Counted from the stretch's first letter, positions 1 to 8,039 are shown. The stretch: DNA of 32,781 nucleotides from Kitasatospora xanthocidica (GCF_014656195.1 NZ_BNBY01000048.1:13757-46537), one strand, 5' to 3'. Numbers and translations are program-made. The notes: generated by a model from the sequence alone, not told the origin.

Positions 1-8
1 ACGGGGAC

Positions 9-39
9 AAGGGCCGGGTGCGCGCAGCGCCCGGCCCTT
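9..39 (+). terminator. Hairpin terminator of an upstream gene
   Basis: Two 10-nt arms (AAGGGCCGGG at 9-18 and CCCGGCCCTT at 30-39) are perfect reverse complements around an 11-nt loop that can itself pair partly. The right arm runs into TTTC. This fits an intrinsic terminator for a gene that ends before the window. The remaining bases to 142 show no other gene. Confidence 0.7.
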
Positions 40-142
40 TCGCCGTGCGGCCACGAGAGTGGCGGCGGGCCCACGGCAGGGGGCGTTCGGGGCCCCTCCC
101 CTGACGCGTGTTCGGCCCCCGGGCGGCTGAGATGATCGTCCG

Positions 143-2176
143 ATGTTCCCCTCGGACGCCCCGCCGCTGCCCAGCGCCGCGCCCCTCACCGTCGCGGCCG
201 CCCACCGCTGGCGCACCGCCCGTACCGCCTGGCGGCTGGACGGCCGCTGGCTCGCGCTGCTGCCGGTCGCGTTCGCGGTGCTGGCCACCGCCGTGGAGCC
301 GAGCGCCGCCCGGTGCAACGCCCAGGGCGTCTGCCGGGACACCTGGGGCTCGGCCCTGGCCGGCTGGTCGGTGCTGGCCGAGGTGGTCCTGCTGGCAGCC
401 CGGGTCCGGATCCGGGCGCTCGTCCCGCCCGTCGTCCTGGCCCTGCTCTGGTACCTCCCGGAGGGACTGGTCACCCCGCTCGCCCGCTGGTCGGCGGTGC
501 TGGTCCACGTCCTGCTCGCCGCGGTCCTGCTCGGCGCCGAAGCCGGCCGCCGCCGCGCCCGCCAGCAGCTGGACGAGCTGATGGCCCCGCCCGTCCCCTT
601 CCCGTGGACGGCCGCCGGCGCGCCCTCGCCCGTCCTGCGGGACGGCCCGCCGGTGCTGCGCCGCGCCCTCGGCGCACTGCTGCTCCTCGTCGCCGCGGCC
701 TTCCCGCTGTACGGGCTCTGGGCACAGGCCCGGGCGGACGCCGCCGACGAGCGGGCCGTCCGGGTCACCGGCACCGCCGGCACGGCCGACCGGGACGGGG
801 TGCTGACCGTCCGCTTCCAGCCGCCCGGCGGCGGCCCCGAGCGCACCGCCGCCCTGGACGTCTGGTGGCAGCGGCGGCCGCAGCCCGGCGAGCCCGTCCC
901 GCTGCTGGTGGACGGCGACTCCGCGCACGCCCTGGGCGACGACTACGACCTCTCCGGCCAGCTGAGCGCCGGCGGCCTGATCGCCCTGCCCGGCCTGGTG
1001 CTGCTCGGCTCGGCCGCCGTCGCCACCGCCCGCCGCGGGCGGCCGGCCTTCGAGGGCTCCGCCCCCGCGCTCGCCGTCCGGGTCCGCGCCGACGCCCGCG
1101 GCGACCTGCTGGTCCAGCCGCTGGACGGCCCGCCGGACGGCCCCGGGCTCTGGCGCCTGGTCGAGCGCGACCGCTACCGCTGGGCCCGGTACGGCGCCCC
1201 GGACGGGGAGGGCCCGGCCTGGGTGCCCGAGCACCTGAGGATCGAGTGCGACGAAGCCGACTACCCGGACCCGCCGGTCCACCTCGACCCCGAAGACTCG
1301 GACGAGGAGTACGAGGAGTACGAGGAGCACGAGGAGTACGAGGAGCACGAGGAACTGCTCGACCGGGCCACCCCCGACGAGGCCGTCGCCTGGCTGGCCC
1401 ACGCCGGCCGCAGCGTGCCCGCCGTGCTCTACCGCGGCCCCGACGGCGACGACCACCAGGTCCTCGTCCGCCCCGGCCTGCTGGACGGCGACCCGCTCTG
1501 GGTGGCGGCCGTGGTCGCGCCCGCCGCCCGGGCCCCGCGGCTCAGCCGCCGCACCGAGCACTACCGCGAGCGCGAACTCGCCGTCGCCGTCCTGACCGCC
1601 GAGACCCTGGCCGCCGCCCCCGAGGCCGGGCCGGGCACCGAGCCGGTGGCCGCCCGCCGCTGGGAGATGCCGACGCCGCTGCGCGCGGCGGCCGGCCCGC
1701 TGGCGGCGCTGGTGGTCGCCGCGGCCGTCGTGCTGCTCGACGACGACGGCTGGTGGGAGAACCTGTTGCGCCCGCTCTGGATCGGCTCGACGGCGATCAT
1801 CGCCTGCGCCCAGACGCTCTCCTGGCAGGTGGTGGCCGACCGCGACGGCCTGCGGGTGGCCACCGCGCTGCGCACCCGCAGCTTCCGCTGGGCGGAGATC
1901 AGCGCGGCCGCGGTGCACCGCAACCTGCTCACCATCCGGCTGCGCGGCGGCGGGGAGTTCTCCTTCGCCAGCCGCCCGGCGGTCTGGCTGGCCGGCCACT
2001 TCGGCGACCGGTACGACCCGGTGGCGCTGGCCCGGACGGTGGCCACCGCCGCGCACCGCCCGGACCTGCGCCCGGACCGGGCCCTCCCGGACCGGCTGGG
2101 CGGCCCGCAGCACCTGGTGAACCGGCTCGCGCTGGCCGGCTACGCGGTGTTCACCGTGGCCCACTACGCACTCTGA
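143..2176 (+). CDS. Large multi-pass membrane protein with C-terminal PH-like domain
   Basis: A 677-residue protein of unknown function. Visible parts in order: about four hydrophobic segments in residues 30-150; a further one near 180-200; a region near 205-265 resembling DUF3592-type extracellular domains, followed by a membrane segment; a soluble stretch with an acidic Glu/Tyr/His tract at residues 388-403; two hydrophobic segments near 515-560; then a bacterial PH-like domain (about 555-625, with a pattern of the form DGLRVAT...FRWAEI) and a last hydrophobic end. The start is the first ATG in a frame with strong codon bias; no clear ribosome binding site is visible, so a later start is possible. 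It lies alone between a terminator and the glycosyltransferase gene. Function is not recognisable beyond a membrane-associated role. Confidence 0.8.
   Translation: MFPSDAPPLPSAAPLTVAAAHRWRTARTAWRLDGRWLALLPVAFAVLATAVEPSAARCNAQGVCRDTWGSALAGWSVLAEVVLLAARVRIRALVPPVVLALLWYLPEGLVTPLARWSAVLVHVLLAAVLLGAEAGRRRARQQLDELMAPPVPFPWTAAGAPSPVLRDGPPVLRRALGALLLLVAAAFPLYGLWAQARADAADERAVRVTGTAGTADRDGVLTVRFQPPGGGPERTAALDVWWQRRPQPGEPVPLLVDGDSAHALGDDYDLSGQLSAGGLIALPGLVLLGSAAVATARRGRPAFEGSAPALAVRVRADARGDLLVQPLDGPPDGPGLWRLVERDRYRWARYGAPDGEGPAWVPEHLRIECDEADYPDPPVHLDPEDSDEEYEEYEEHEEYEEHEELLDRATPDEAVAWLAHAGRSVPAVLYRGPDGDDHQVLVRPGLLDGDPLWVAAVVAPAARAPRLSRRTEHYRERELAVAVLTAETLAAAPEAGPGTEPVAARRWEMPTPLRAAAGPLAALVVAAAVVLLDDDGWWENLLRPLWIGSTAIIACAQTLSWQVVADRDGLRVATALRTRSFRWAEISAAAVHRNLLTIRLRGGGEFSFASRPAVWLAGHFGDRYDPVALARTVATAAHRPDLRPDRALPDRLGGPQHLVNRLALAGYAVFTVAHYAL
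1304..1348 (+). repeat. In-frame 9-bp tandem repeat, five copies
   Basis: Five consecutive copies of GAGGAG(T/C)AC encode Glu-Glu-Tyr or Glu-Glu-His units in the soluble loop of the PH-domain membrane protein. Copy-number change by slippage would keep the frame. Confidence 0.85.
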
Positions 2177-2206
2177 ATCGGCACCCGATCCACACCGGAC
2201 CCACCC

Positions 2207-2221
2207 GGGCCGGGGCGGCCC
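2207..2221 (+). terminator. Short GC hairpin between two co-oriented genes
   Basis: GGGCCG and CGGCCC flank a 3-nt loop, 30 nt after the stop of the PH-domain protein gene. It may end that transcript. There is no T-run, so support is weak. Confidence 0.35.
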
Positions 2222-2323
2222 GCCCACGGGGAGCGCAGTGTTCTTGATCACAGTGCCGCCGTGGCGCCGCCGGGTGCCCACTCTCGCCCGAACCGGGACG
2301 AGACGGCGACGCGTCCGCACCGG

Positions 2324-2329
2324 TACGGT
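2324..2329 (+). promoter_or_regulatory. -10 box TACGGT, leaderless start
   Basis: TACGGT matches the actinomycete TANNNT -10 consensus and ends 8 nt before the ATG at 2338, which would place the transcript start at or next to the start codon. No good -35 box and no ribosome binding site are visible, which agrees with a leaderless mRNA. Confidence 0.6.
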
Positions 2330-2337
2330 TGGCCCCG

Positions 2338-3378
2338 ATGAACACCAAGGCTGCTGAGGAGCTGCCGGCTGTTTCCGTGATCATGCCGGTGCTCAACGAG
2401 GAACGTCACCTGCGCACGGCCGTCCGGCGCATCCTGGACCAGGAGTACCCGGGGCCGATGGAGGTGGTGATCGCCCTCGGTCCGTCCAGTGACCGCACCG
2501 ACGAGATCGCCGCCGAGCTGGTGGCCGAGGATCCGCGGGTGCGGACGGTCGCGAACCCCACCGGTCGGACACCCGCCGGGCTGAACGCCGCGATCCGCGG
2601 CTCCCGCCACCCGATAGTGGTGCGCGTGGACGGCCACGGGCTGCTCACCCCCGGCTACGTCGCGACCGCGGTCCGGCTGCTCGGCGAGATGGACGCGGCC
2701 AACGTCGGCGGCATCATGCACGCCGAGGGCGAGACCGAGTGGGAGAACGCGGTCGCCGCCGCGATGACCTCCAAGCTCGGCGTCGGCAACGCGGCCTTCC
2801 ACACCGGCGGCCTGGCCGGCCCGGCGGACACCGTCTACCTGGGCGTGTTCCGGCGCGAGGTGCTGGAGAAGCTCGGCGGGTACAACGAGGAGTTCATCCG
2901 CGCCCAGGACTGGGAGCTGAACTACCGGATCCGCCAGGACGGCGGCCTGGTCTGGTTCACCCCGCAGCTCAGGGTGACGTACCGGCCCCGGCCCTCGGTG
3001 CGGGCGCTGGCCAAGCAGTACAAGGACTACGGCCGCTGGCGCCGGGTGGTCACCCGCTACCACCGGGGCTCGGTCAACCTGCGCTACCTCGCCCCGCCGG
3101 CCGCGCTGCTGGCGGTCACCCTCGGGCTGGTGCTCGGCGCCGCCGTCCACCCGGCCTTCCTTGCGGTGCCCGGCGCGTACCTGGCCGGCATCGTCGGCGG
3201 GGCCGTGACGGAGGGCCGCGGCCTGTCGTTCAAGGCGCGGACGCTGCTGCCGGTGGCCTTCGCGACCATGCACCTCAGCTGGGGCTTCGGCTTCCTCACC
3301 TCGCCGCGCTCGCTGGCCCGCCGGGTGATCGCCAGTGTCCGTCCGACCGCCGAGGACGTGCTCTCCAAGACCGGCTGA
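2338..3378 (+). CDS. Family 2 glycosyltransferase, ExoA-like
   Basis: A 346-residue GT2 enzyme. The N-terminal GT-A fold begins with the nucleotide-sugar binding strand VSVIMPVLNE, followed by a DG-containing metal/nucleotide motif near residue 98 (RVDGHG) and an acceptor/catalytic-base region of the form QDWELNYRIR near residue 195. Three hydrophobic segments fill about residues 245-325, so the enzyme is membrane anchored with a cytosolic active site. The pattern is closest to ExoA-type succinoglycan glycosyltransferases (family knowledge). It probably adds a sugar to an envelope polysaccharide or lipid carrier; donor and acceptor cannot be read from sequence. The ATG at 2338 is chosen over an in-frame TTG at 2329 because of the -10 box placement. 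The downstream acetyltransferase gene is co-oriented. Confidence 0.9.
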   Translation: MNTKAAEELPAVSVIMPVLNEERHLRTAVRRILDQEYPGPMEVVIALGPSSDRTDEIAAELVAEDPRVRTVANPTGRTPAGLNAAIRGSRHPIVVRVDGHGLLTPGYVATAVRLLGEMDAANVGGIMHAEGETEWENAVAAAMTSKLGVGNAAFHTGGLAGPADTVYLGVFRREVLEKLGGYNEEFIRAQDWELNYRIRQDGGLVWFTPQLRVTYRPRPSVRALAKQYKDYGRWRRVVTRYHRGSVNLRYLAPPAALLAVTLGLVLGAAVHPAFLAVPGAYLAGIVGGAVTEGRGLSFKARTLLPVAFATMHLSWGFGFLTSPRSLARRVIASVRPTAEDVLSKTG

Positions 3379-3395
3379 CGCCCCGCCGCACCCGC

Positions 3396-3401
3396 TATCG
3401 T
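3396..3401 (+). promoter_or_regulatory. -10 box TATCGT, leaderless start
   Basis: TATCGT ends 8 nt before the ATG at 3410. It has the same spacing as the box before the preceding glycosyltransferase, so the acetyltransferase probably has its own leaderless transcript although the two genes lie only 31 nt apart. Confidence 0.55.
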
Positions 3402-3409
3402 CGCTCCGC

Positions 3410-4015
3410 ATGGGGACGGTTGAGGGTGCGGCGAGGATCGAGCCGAGCGCGGACGTCGACGAACGGGCCGCCATCGGCGCCGGGACGACGGTCTGGCACC
3501 TCGCCCAGGTCCGCGAGGACGCGGTGGTCGGCGCGGACTGCGTGATCGGCCGCGGCGCGTACGTCGGGCCGGGCGTGCGGATCGGGGACCGGGTCAAGCT
3601 GCAGAACCACGCGCTGGTCTACGAACCGGCTGTGCTCGAGGACGGGGTGTTCGTCGGCCCGGCCGCCGTCCTCACCAATGACCGCTACCCGCGCGCGGTC
3701 ACCCCGGACGGCCGGCCGAAGGGCCAACCCGACTGGCACGCCGACGGGGTGACGCTCCGTCAGGGCTGCTCGATCGGCGGCCGCGCGGTGCTGGTCGCCG
3801 GAGTGACGGTCGGCCGCTGGGCCCTGGTCGCGGCCGGTGCCGTGGTGCACCGGGACGTGCCGGACTTCGCCCTGGTCGCCGGTGTCCCGGCCCGCCGGAT
3901 CGGCTGGGTCGGCCGCGCCGGCGAGCCGCTGCGGGACGAGGGGGACGGCCGCTGGCGGTGCCCCCGGACCGGCGAGCGCTACCGCGAGGCGGACGGAACC
4001 CTCCTGCCGGAGTAG
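3410..4015 (+). CDS. Hexapeptide-repeat acyltransferase (WxcM-N/WbbJ-like)
   Basis: A 201-residue protein made of left-handed beta-helix hexapeptide repeats, visible as [IV]GxGxx steps such as AIGAGTTVW, VIGRGAYVGPGVRIGD and GCSIGGRAVLVAGVTVG. The internal TNDRYPRA stretch at about residues 89-96 and the C-terminal VAGVPARRIGWVG segment are typical of sugar N- or O-acetyltransferases of the WxcM N-terminal/WlbB type, which acetylate nucleotide-linked amino sugars using acetyl-CoA (family knowledge). It follows a glycosyltransferase, so a role in envelope glycan modification is likely. The end of the protein (CPRTGERYREADGTL) is a short extra segment. The start is set by the upstream -10 box and by the hexapeptide domain, which begins soon after. 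Confidence 0.88.
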   Translation: MGTVEGAARIEPSADVDERAAIGAGTTVWHLAQVREDAVVGADCVIGRGAYVGPGVRIGDRVKLQNHALVYEPAVLEDGVFVGPAAVLTNDRYPRAVTPDGRPKGQPDWHADGVTLRQGCSIGGRAVLVAGVTVGRWALVAAGAVVHRDVPDFALVAGVPARRIGWVGRAGEPLRDEGDGRWRCPRTGERYREADGTLLPE

Positions 4016-4021
4016 CCACTC

Positions 4022-4064
4022 GGCGTCCCGGCTCTGTGGCGTCCCGGCTGCTCGGCGTCCGGCT
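4022..4064 (+). repeat. 16-bp tandem repeat between convergent genes
   Basis: Three copies of GGCGTCCCGGCT (4022-4033, 4038-4049 and a one-base-shorter copy 4054-4064) occur with a 16-bp period. They fill the gap between the acetyltransferase stop and the stop codon of the convergent LCP gene; the last copy overlaps that stop codon. Confidence 0.8.
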
Positions 4065-5649
4065 ACTTGGCGCAGGCGTCGGTGTCGTCGGCCTGCACCC
4101 GCTGGAGGTCCTCGGGCGCCTCGGTCGGCACCGCCGCCGGGGCGGCCGGCGCGGTCAGGGCGTCCTTGCCGAGCACCAGCAGCAGCCCGGCCTTCGGGTC
4201 CGCCTTCGCGGCCGGCTTCACGGCGTCGCCCGGCAGCCCGAGGGCGGCGGCCAGGGCGTTGGCCGCGGCCTCCTGGCCGGCCTGGTAGGTGACCGTGGTG
4301 GTCGCGGTGACGGGCGCGTCGCTGCCGACCGCGGCCTTGGCGAAGCCCTTCGCCTGGAGCTTGTCGACGGTCGGCCCGGACTGTCCGCGCTTGCCGCTGC
4401 CGTTGCGCACCGTCAGCTGGACGTCCTTGGTGTCCACCGCGGGGGCGGCGGCCGGGGTGGTGGCGGCCGGGGTGGCGGCCGGGTCCGCGGCCGGGGGCGG
4501 GGTAGCGGTCTCGGTCAGCGAGCGGTCGCCGGCGACCATCGCGAACAGCTGCTTGGCGTCCGGCTGCTTGAAGATCACCCGGTTCTTGTTCTGGGGGTCC
4601 TCCAGGACGGGAACGGTGGCGAAGGTGATGTTCTTGGTGTCGACCTTGCTGATGTCCAGCGCGAGGTCCTTGAGCTTGTCCACGCTGCCGATGCCGGAGT
4701 CCACGGTGAGCGCCTTGGTGGCGGCGTCCGCGAGCTTGAAGAGCTTGGTCGGGCTGGTCAGGGTGTCGTCGCTCTTGATCTTGCGGATCATCGAGCTGAT
4801 GAACTGCTGTTGCAGCGGGATCCGGCTGAGGTCGCCGCCGAAGCCCACCGCGTGCCGGGTGCGGACGAAGGCCAGCGCCTCCTCGCCCTGGACCACGTGC
4901 CGGCCCTTGGTCATCTTCAGGTGGGAGTCCGAGTCGTTGATGTCCTTGGCCGCGCAGACCTCGACCCCGCCGACGGCGGTGGAGAGGGTCTTCACCGCCT
5001 GGAAGTTGACCTGCACGAAGTGGTCGACCCGGATCCCGGTGTTCTTCTCGACGGTCTTCCAGGTGCAGCCCGCGTCCCGTCCGCCCTGGCCGAGGCTGAT
5101 GTTGAACTCGTCCCGCGGCGAGCCCGGGATCTTCTTCCCCTGGGCGTTCTGGCACTCCGGGATCGGCACCATCAGGTCGCGCGGGAGGCTGATCACCGTC
5201 GCGTTGGAGCGGTCCTTGGAGATGTGGAACAGCAGCGTGGTGTCGGCGTGCCCGGCGCTGCCCTCGTCGCCGTACTCGCGCCCGAGGCCCTCCCGGCTGT
5301 CGGTGCCGATCACCAGGATGTTCAGCGCCTCACCGGCGGCCTTGGGCCGCTCCGCCTCGTCGCCCAGCTCGACCTTGACCGAGGTCAGGTTGTCGTTGAA
5401 GTGCCGGTACAGGTAGTACGCCCCGCCGCAGCCCGCGACCAGCACCAGGGCGCCGGTCCCGGCCGTCCACTTGAGCACCCGCCGGCGCCGGGTCCGCTTG
5501 GCGGCGGCGGCCGCCCGCCGCCGGTTGTCCCGGCGGCCCTCCCCGGCCGGAGCCTCGGGCGCTTCGGCGGCCCGGCGGCGGCGCTGCCGGGGGACACCGG
5601 GAGCCGGGTCCACCCGGTACCGGCCGCTTTCCGGTTGCTCCTCGTGCAC
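4063..5649 (-). CDS. LytR-CpsA-Psr (LCP) family protein with LytR_C domain
   Basis: A 528-residue membrane-anchored phosphotransferase-type protein. Family knowledge: LCP proteins move lipid-linked glycopolymers onto peptidoglycan outside the membrane. Visible: an Arg-rich cytosolic N-terminus, one transmembrane helix (about 59-82), the LCP domain (about 105-275) with GTDSR, the SLPRDLMVPIP motif and a late ALAFVRTRH arginine motif, then a Pro/Ala/Thr linker and a LytR_C domain (about 408-495). The last residues, DTDACAK, match the tail of the neighbouring LCP protein. The start is GTG at 5649, preceded by AGGGA at 6-nt spacing. It lies downstream of, and in the same orientation as, the second LCP gene, but an intergenic terminator and its own promoter suggest separate transcription. 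Confidence 0.93.
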   Translation of the reverse strand: MHEEQPESGRYRVDPAPGVPRQRRRRAAEAPEAPAGEGRRDNRRRAAAAAKRTRRRRVLKWTAGTGALVLVAGCGGAYYLYRHFNDNLTSVKVELGDEAERPKAAGEALNILVIGTDSREGLGREYGDEGSAGHADTTLLFHISKDRSNATVISLPRDLMVPIPECQNAQGKKIPGSPRDEFNISLGQGGRDAGCTWKTVEKNTGIRVDHFVQVNFQAVKTLSTAVGGVEVCAAKDINDSDSHLKMTKGRHVVQGEEALAFVRTRHAVGFGGDLSRIPLQQQFISSMIRKIKSDDTLTSPTKLFKLADAATKALTVDSGIGSVDKLKDLALDISKVDTKNITFATVPVLEDPQNKNRVIFKQPDAKQLFAMVAGDRSLTETATPPPAADPAATPAATTPAAAPAVDTKDVQLTVRNGSGKRGQSGPTVDKLQAKGFAKAAVGSDAPVTATTTVTYQAGQEAAANALAAALGLPGDAVKPAAKADPKAGLLLVLGKDALTAPAAPAAVPTEAPEDLQRVQADDTDACAK

Positions 5650-5716
5650 GGGGGTTCCCTACGTTCGACCGGTCACTGCCGCGGCCCGCCGTTCCGACAA
5701 GCCGATCCGGACACAT

Positions 5717-5745
5717 TAGACGAGTGAAATGAAGGAAACGTCCCC
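5717..5745 (-). promoter_or_regulatory. Candidate promoter of the LCP/LytR_C gene (possibly ECF type)
   Basis: Reading the minus strand, GGGGAC (5745-5740) and CGTCTA (5722-5717) are 17 nt apart, which resembles an extracytoplasmic-function sigma promoter with a CGTC -10 element. An overlapping TAATGT (5718-5713) could serve as a vegetative -10 box instead. The block lies in a markedly AT-rich patch (about 5700-5810) in otherwise GC-rich DNA. Confidence 0.4.
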
Positions 5746-5816
5746 GCTGTGATCTGCATCATGTTTGAACAAAGAAGGGGTAAATTCCGTTAATCGCCGA
5801 GCAATTGCCGGAACAC

Positions 5817-5837
5817 CCGCGCCGACCTGCGGCGCGG
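5817..5837 (-). terminator. Hairpin after the second LCP gene
   Basis: CCGCGCCG and CGGCGCGG form a perfect 8-bp stem with a 5-nt loop, 18 nt beyond the stop codon at 5856. It lacks a U-run, as is common for actinomycete terminators. Confidence 0.55.
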
Positions 5838-5855
5838 CCGCGCCCGTCGCTCGGC

Positions 5856-7106
5856 TCAGTGCTGGGCGCAGGCGTCCACGTCGGCGGTGCGTCCCTCGAA
5901 CGTGGGTGAGGCACCCGCCGAGGGTGACGCCGCCGCGAACGCCGCCCCGGCGGAGTCCGCGCCCGGCCCCGCACCCGGGCTGGCCCCGGCGCCCGGGTCC
6001 GCGCCCGCCGACGGCGTCGGCCCGGGCGGCCGCACGGCGACCGACCGGTCGTCCCGCAGCGCCGCGAACAGCTGCCCGGTCTGCGGCTGCACGAACTCGT
6101 CCCGGTCCGAGTCGTAGCGGTACGGGCGGCGCGGCGCGGTCAGGAAGACGACGTTCGCGGTGGGGACGGAGCGCAGGTCCTGGGTGAGGTCGTACAGCGC
6201 CCCGAGCGAGGACAGCCCGCCGTCCGCCCGGACGGAGGAGGTCGCCGCGTCCAGCACCGGCCACAGCCGGGCCGGGTTCAGCAGCACCCCCTGCGACTCC
6301 ACCTTGCGGATCAGTGAGGCGAGGAACTGCTGCTGACGGCCCATCCGCTGGGTGTCGCTGCCGTCCCCCAGGGACTCCCGGGCCCGGACGTAGCCGAGCG
6401 CCTGCTCGCCGTGCAGGGTCTGCCGGCCGGCGGGCAGGTCGAGCTTGGCGTCCTTGTCGTGGATCGGCTGCGGCACGCACACGTCGACCCCGCCGATGGC
6501 GTCCACGATCGTCTTGAACCCGCTGAAGTCGAGGATCACGTAGTGGTCGATCCGGATCCCGCTCAGCTGCTCGACGGTGCGGATCGAGCAGGCCGGGCCG
6601 CCCGTCTCGAACGCCCAGTTGAACTGCATCAGGGCCGGCCTGCTGCGGGTGCCGTCCGGCTTCTCGCAGGCGGGGACGGAGACCATGACGTCGCGCGGGA
6701 CGGAGACCGCCGTCGCGTGCCGGCGGTCGGCCGACAGGTGCAGCAGGATCGTGGTGTCCGAGCGCTGGGTGCCCGCGTCGGCGCCGTAGGAGCCGTTCGC
6801 GCCGGAGCGGTCGTCGCTGCCGATCAGCAGGAGGTTCTCCGCGCCGCGCGCGCCGGCGCTGCGGCTCGGCCGCTCGGCCTCCAGCTTGGCGAGCAGCCGG
6901 TCGGTGGCCGAGTCGGTCCGGATGTTGCCGTCCAGCTTGCGGTAGGCGATCCAGAGCAGCACCCCGCAGGCGACCAGCAGGAACGCGACGGCGCCGGCGG
7001 TGATCATCAGCCACCGCCGGCGCTTGCGCGGGCGTCCGGTCCGGCCCTCGGGGGCGTCCGTCGGGGGAGTGTCGGTCGGGGGGTGTTCGGTGTCGTCCTC
7101 GGCCAT
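5856..7106 (-). CDS. LytR-CpsA-Psr (LCP) family protein, no LytR_C domain
   Basis: A 416-residue LCP protein. A cytosolic tail rich in Pro/Arg precedes one transmembrane helix (about 31-54). The LCP domain (about 80-250) shows LLLIGSDDRS, VSVPRDVMVSVP, the IDHYVILDF strand, GGVDVC, and the LGYVRARES arginine motif. Cysteines near ACEKPDG and ACSIRT probably form an extracellular disulfide. Unlike its neighbour it ends in a Gly/Ala/Pro-rich linker without LytR_C, yet it keeps the terminal motif (DVDACAQH). Family role: attachment of a glycopolymer to peptidoglycan. The start ATG at 7106 is preceded by GTAGGGATTCCC, an element similar to the one before the other LCP start. Both LCP genes probably come from an old duplication. 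Confidence 0.92.
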   Translation of the reverse strand: MAEDDTEHPPTDTPPTDAPEGRTGRPRKRRRWLMITAGAVAFLLVACGVLLWIAYRKLDGNIRTDSATDRLLAKLEAERPSRSAGARGAENLLLIGSDDRSGANGSYGADAGTQRSDTTILLHLSADRRHATAVSVPRDVMVSVPACEKPDGTRSRPALMQFNWAFETGGPACSIRTVEQLSGIRIDHYVILDFSGFKTIVDAIGGVDVCVPQPIHDKDAKLDLPAGRQTLHGEQALGYVRARESLGDGSDTQRMGRQQQFLASLIRKVESQGVLLNPARLWPVLDAATSSVRADGGLSSLGALYDLTQDLRSVPTANVVFLTAPRRPYRYDSDRDEFVQPQTGQLFAALRDDRSVAVRPPGPTPSAGADPGAGASPGAGPGADSAGAAFAAASPSAGASPTFEGRTADVDACAQH

Positions 7107-7143
7107 GGCGGGAATCCCTACCCGCCGGGGCCGGGCCCGGGGG

Positions 7144-7935
7144 TCACCCGAGGCGCAGTGTCACCCGTTCGGATTCGATCCGCTTCTCCCACTGCTCGGC
7201 GCTGAGCGACCCCGAGTTGCGGCAGAGCACCACCGAGGCACCGGCCGCCAGCGGCGCCAGCAGGCCGGCCTCCAGGCCCGTCCAGTCGTCGTACGAGAGG
7301 GTGGACAGCACGCGGTCCCCGGGCTTCAGGCCGAGGCGCTCGGCGCCCTCCCGGGCCAGCGCGACGGTCTGCTCGCCCGTCAGCTTCAGCGGCAGCCCGT
7401 CCACCGCGGTCTCCAGCGCCTGCCCCTCGGGGGCGACGGGGGAGTACGGCGCGAAGCGGTCGCCCTGGCCGGGCACCTCGGCGGCGTAGTCCAGGAAGCC
7501 GTCCGGGCGCTGCGGGAAGCGGCCGCCGAGCGGGCGCAGGGCGAGCGCGACCCGCTCGCCCTCGCAGGCGTGGGCGGCCTCCAGCCCGTCCGGGCCGCTG
7601 ACCACCAGGTCGGCGGTGGACGGGTCCCCGGCGGGCGCCGCCGTCACCCCGACCGACCAGCAGGCGAGCAGCCAGACGGCGCTCTGCCAGTGGGCGGGCA
7701 GCAGCAGCGCGGCCCGGTCGTCCGGGCCGGCGTTCAGCTCGTCCTGGAGGAGGTTGGCGGTCTTGGCCACCCAGTTGTCGAAGGTCCGGGCGGACAGCTC
7801 CACCCGTTCGCCGGTGGCGTCGTCGTAGAAGGTGACCAGCGGGGCCGCGGGATCGACCGAAGGGGTGCCGCCGCGCAGGAATGCGTGCAGCAGCTCGACG
7901 GGGGTGCGGGCATCGGCAGCGAAAGGCGCAGTCAT
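7144..7935 (-). CDS. TIGR03089 family protein (AMP-binding-like)
   Basis: A 263-residue protein matching the actinobacterial TIGR03089 family, which looks like a shortened relative of the N-terminal part of AMP-binding (adenylate-forming) enzymes. Visible features: the N-terminal pattern PLVTFYDDATGERVELS, then a segment with NWVAKTANLL and RAALLLPAHWQ typical of the acyl-CoA-synthetase fold. The family lacks the full adenylation core (no clear P-loop STGTTGxPK), so catalysis is doubtful. It lies downstream of no other gene on its strand and is divergent from the amidase gene. A -10 box sits 10 nt before the ATG. The cellular role is unknown. Confidence 0.85.
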   Translation of the reverse strand: MTAPFAADARTPVELLHAFLRGGTPSVDPAAPLVTFYDDATGERVELSARTFDNWVAKTANLLQDELNAGPDDRAALLLPAHWQSAVWLLACWSVGVTAAPAGDPSTADLVVSGPDGLEAAHACEGERVALALRPLGGRFPQRPDGFLDYAAEVPGQGDRFAPYSPVAPEGQALETAVDGLPLKLTGEQTVALAREGAERLGLKPGDRVLSTLSYDDWTGLEAGLLAPLAAGASVVLCRNSGSLSAEQWEKRIESERVTLRLG

Positions 7936-7945
7936 GGTGCGCCCC

Positions 7946-7951
7946 AGCCTA
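7946..7951 (-). promoter_or_regulatory. -10 box TAGGCT before the TIGR03089 gene
   Basis: On the minus strand TAGGCT lies 10 nt upstream of the ATG at 7935, which fits a leaderless or near-leaderless transcript. Confidence 0.5.
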
Positions 7952-8039
7952 AGGCCTTCGAGTGGCAGGCCGGGAGGGGTGGCCGAACGGCCGCGGGGCG
8001 GCGTGGCGAGTGGTCCGTTTTGCGGCGACGATCCGGTTT

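Noticed and set aside
3395..5155. A 586-codon minus-strand frame overlapping the acetyltransferase and LCP genes
   Set aside because: It spans two well-supported genes in other frames and its composition is that of a shadow frame (Arg/Gly/Pro-rich).
5716..5860. A small peptide gene in the AT-rich patch between the LCP genes
   Set aside because: Possible short ORFs on both strands lack ribosome binding sites and coding bias; the AT richness is better explained by promoter elements.
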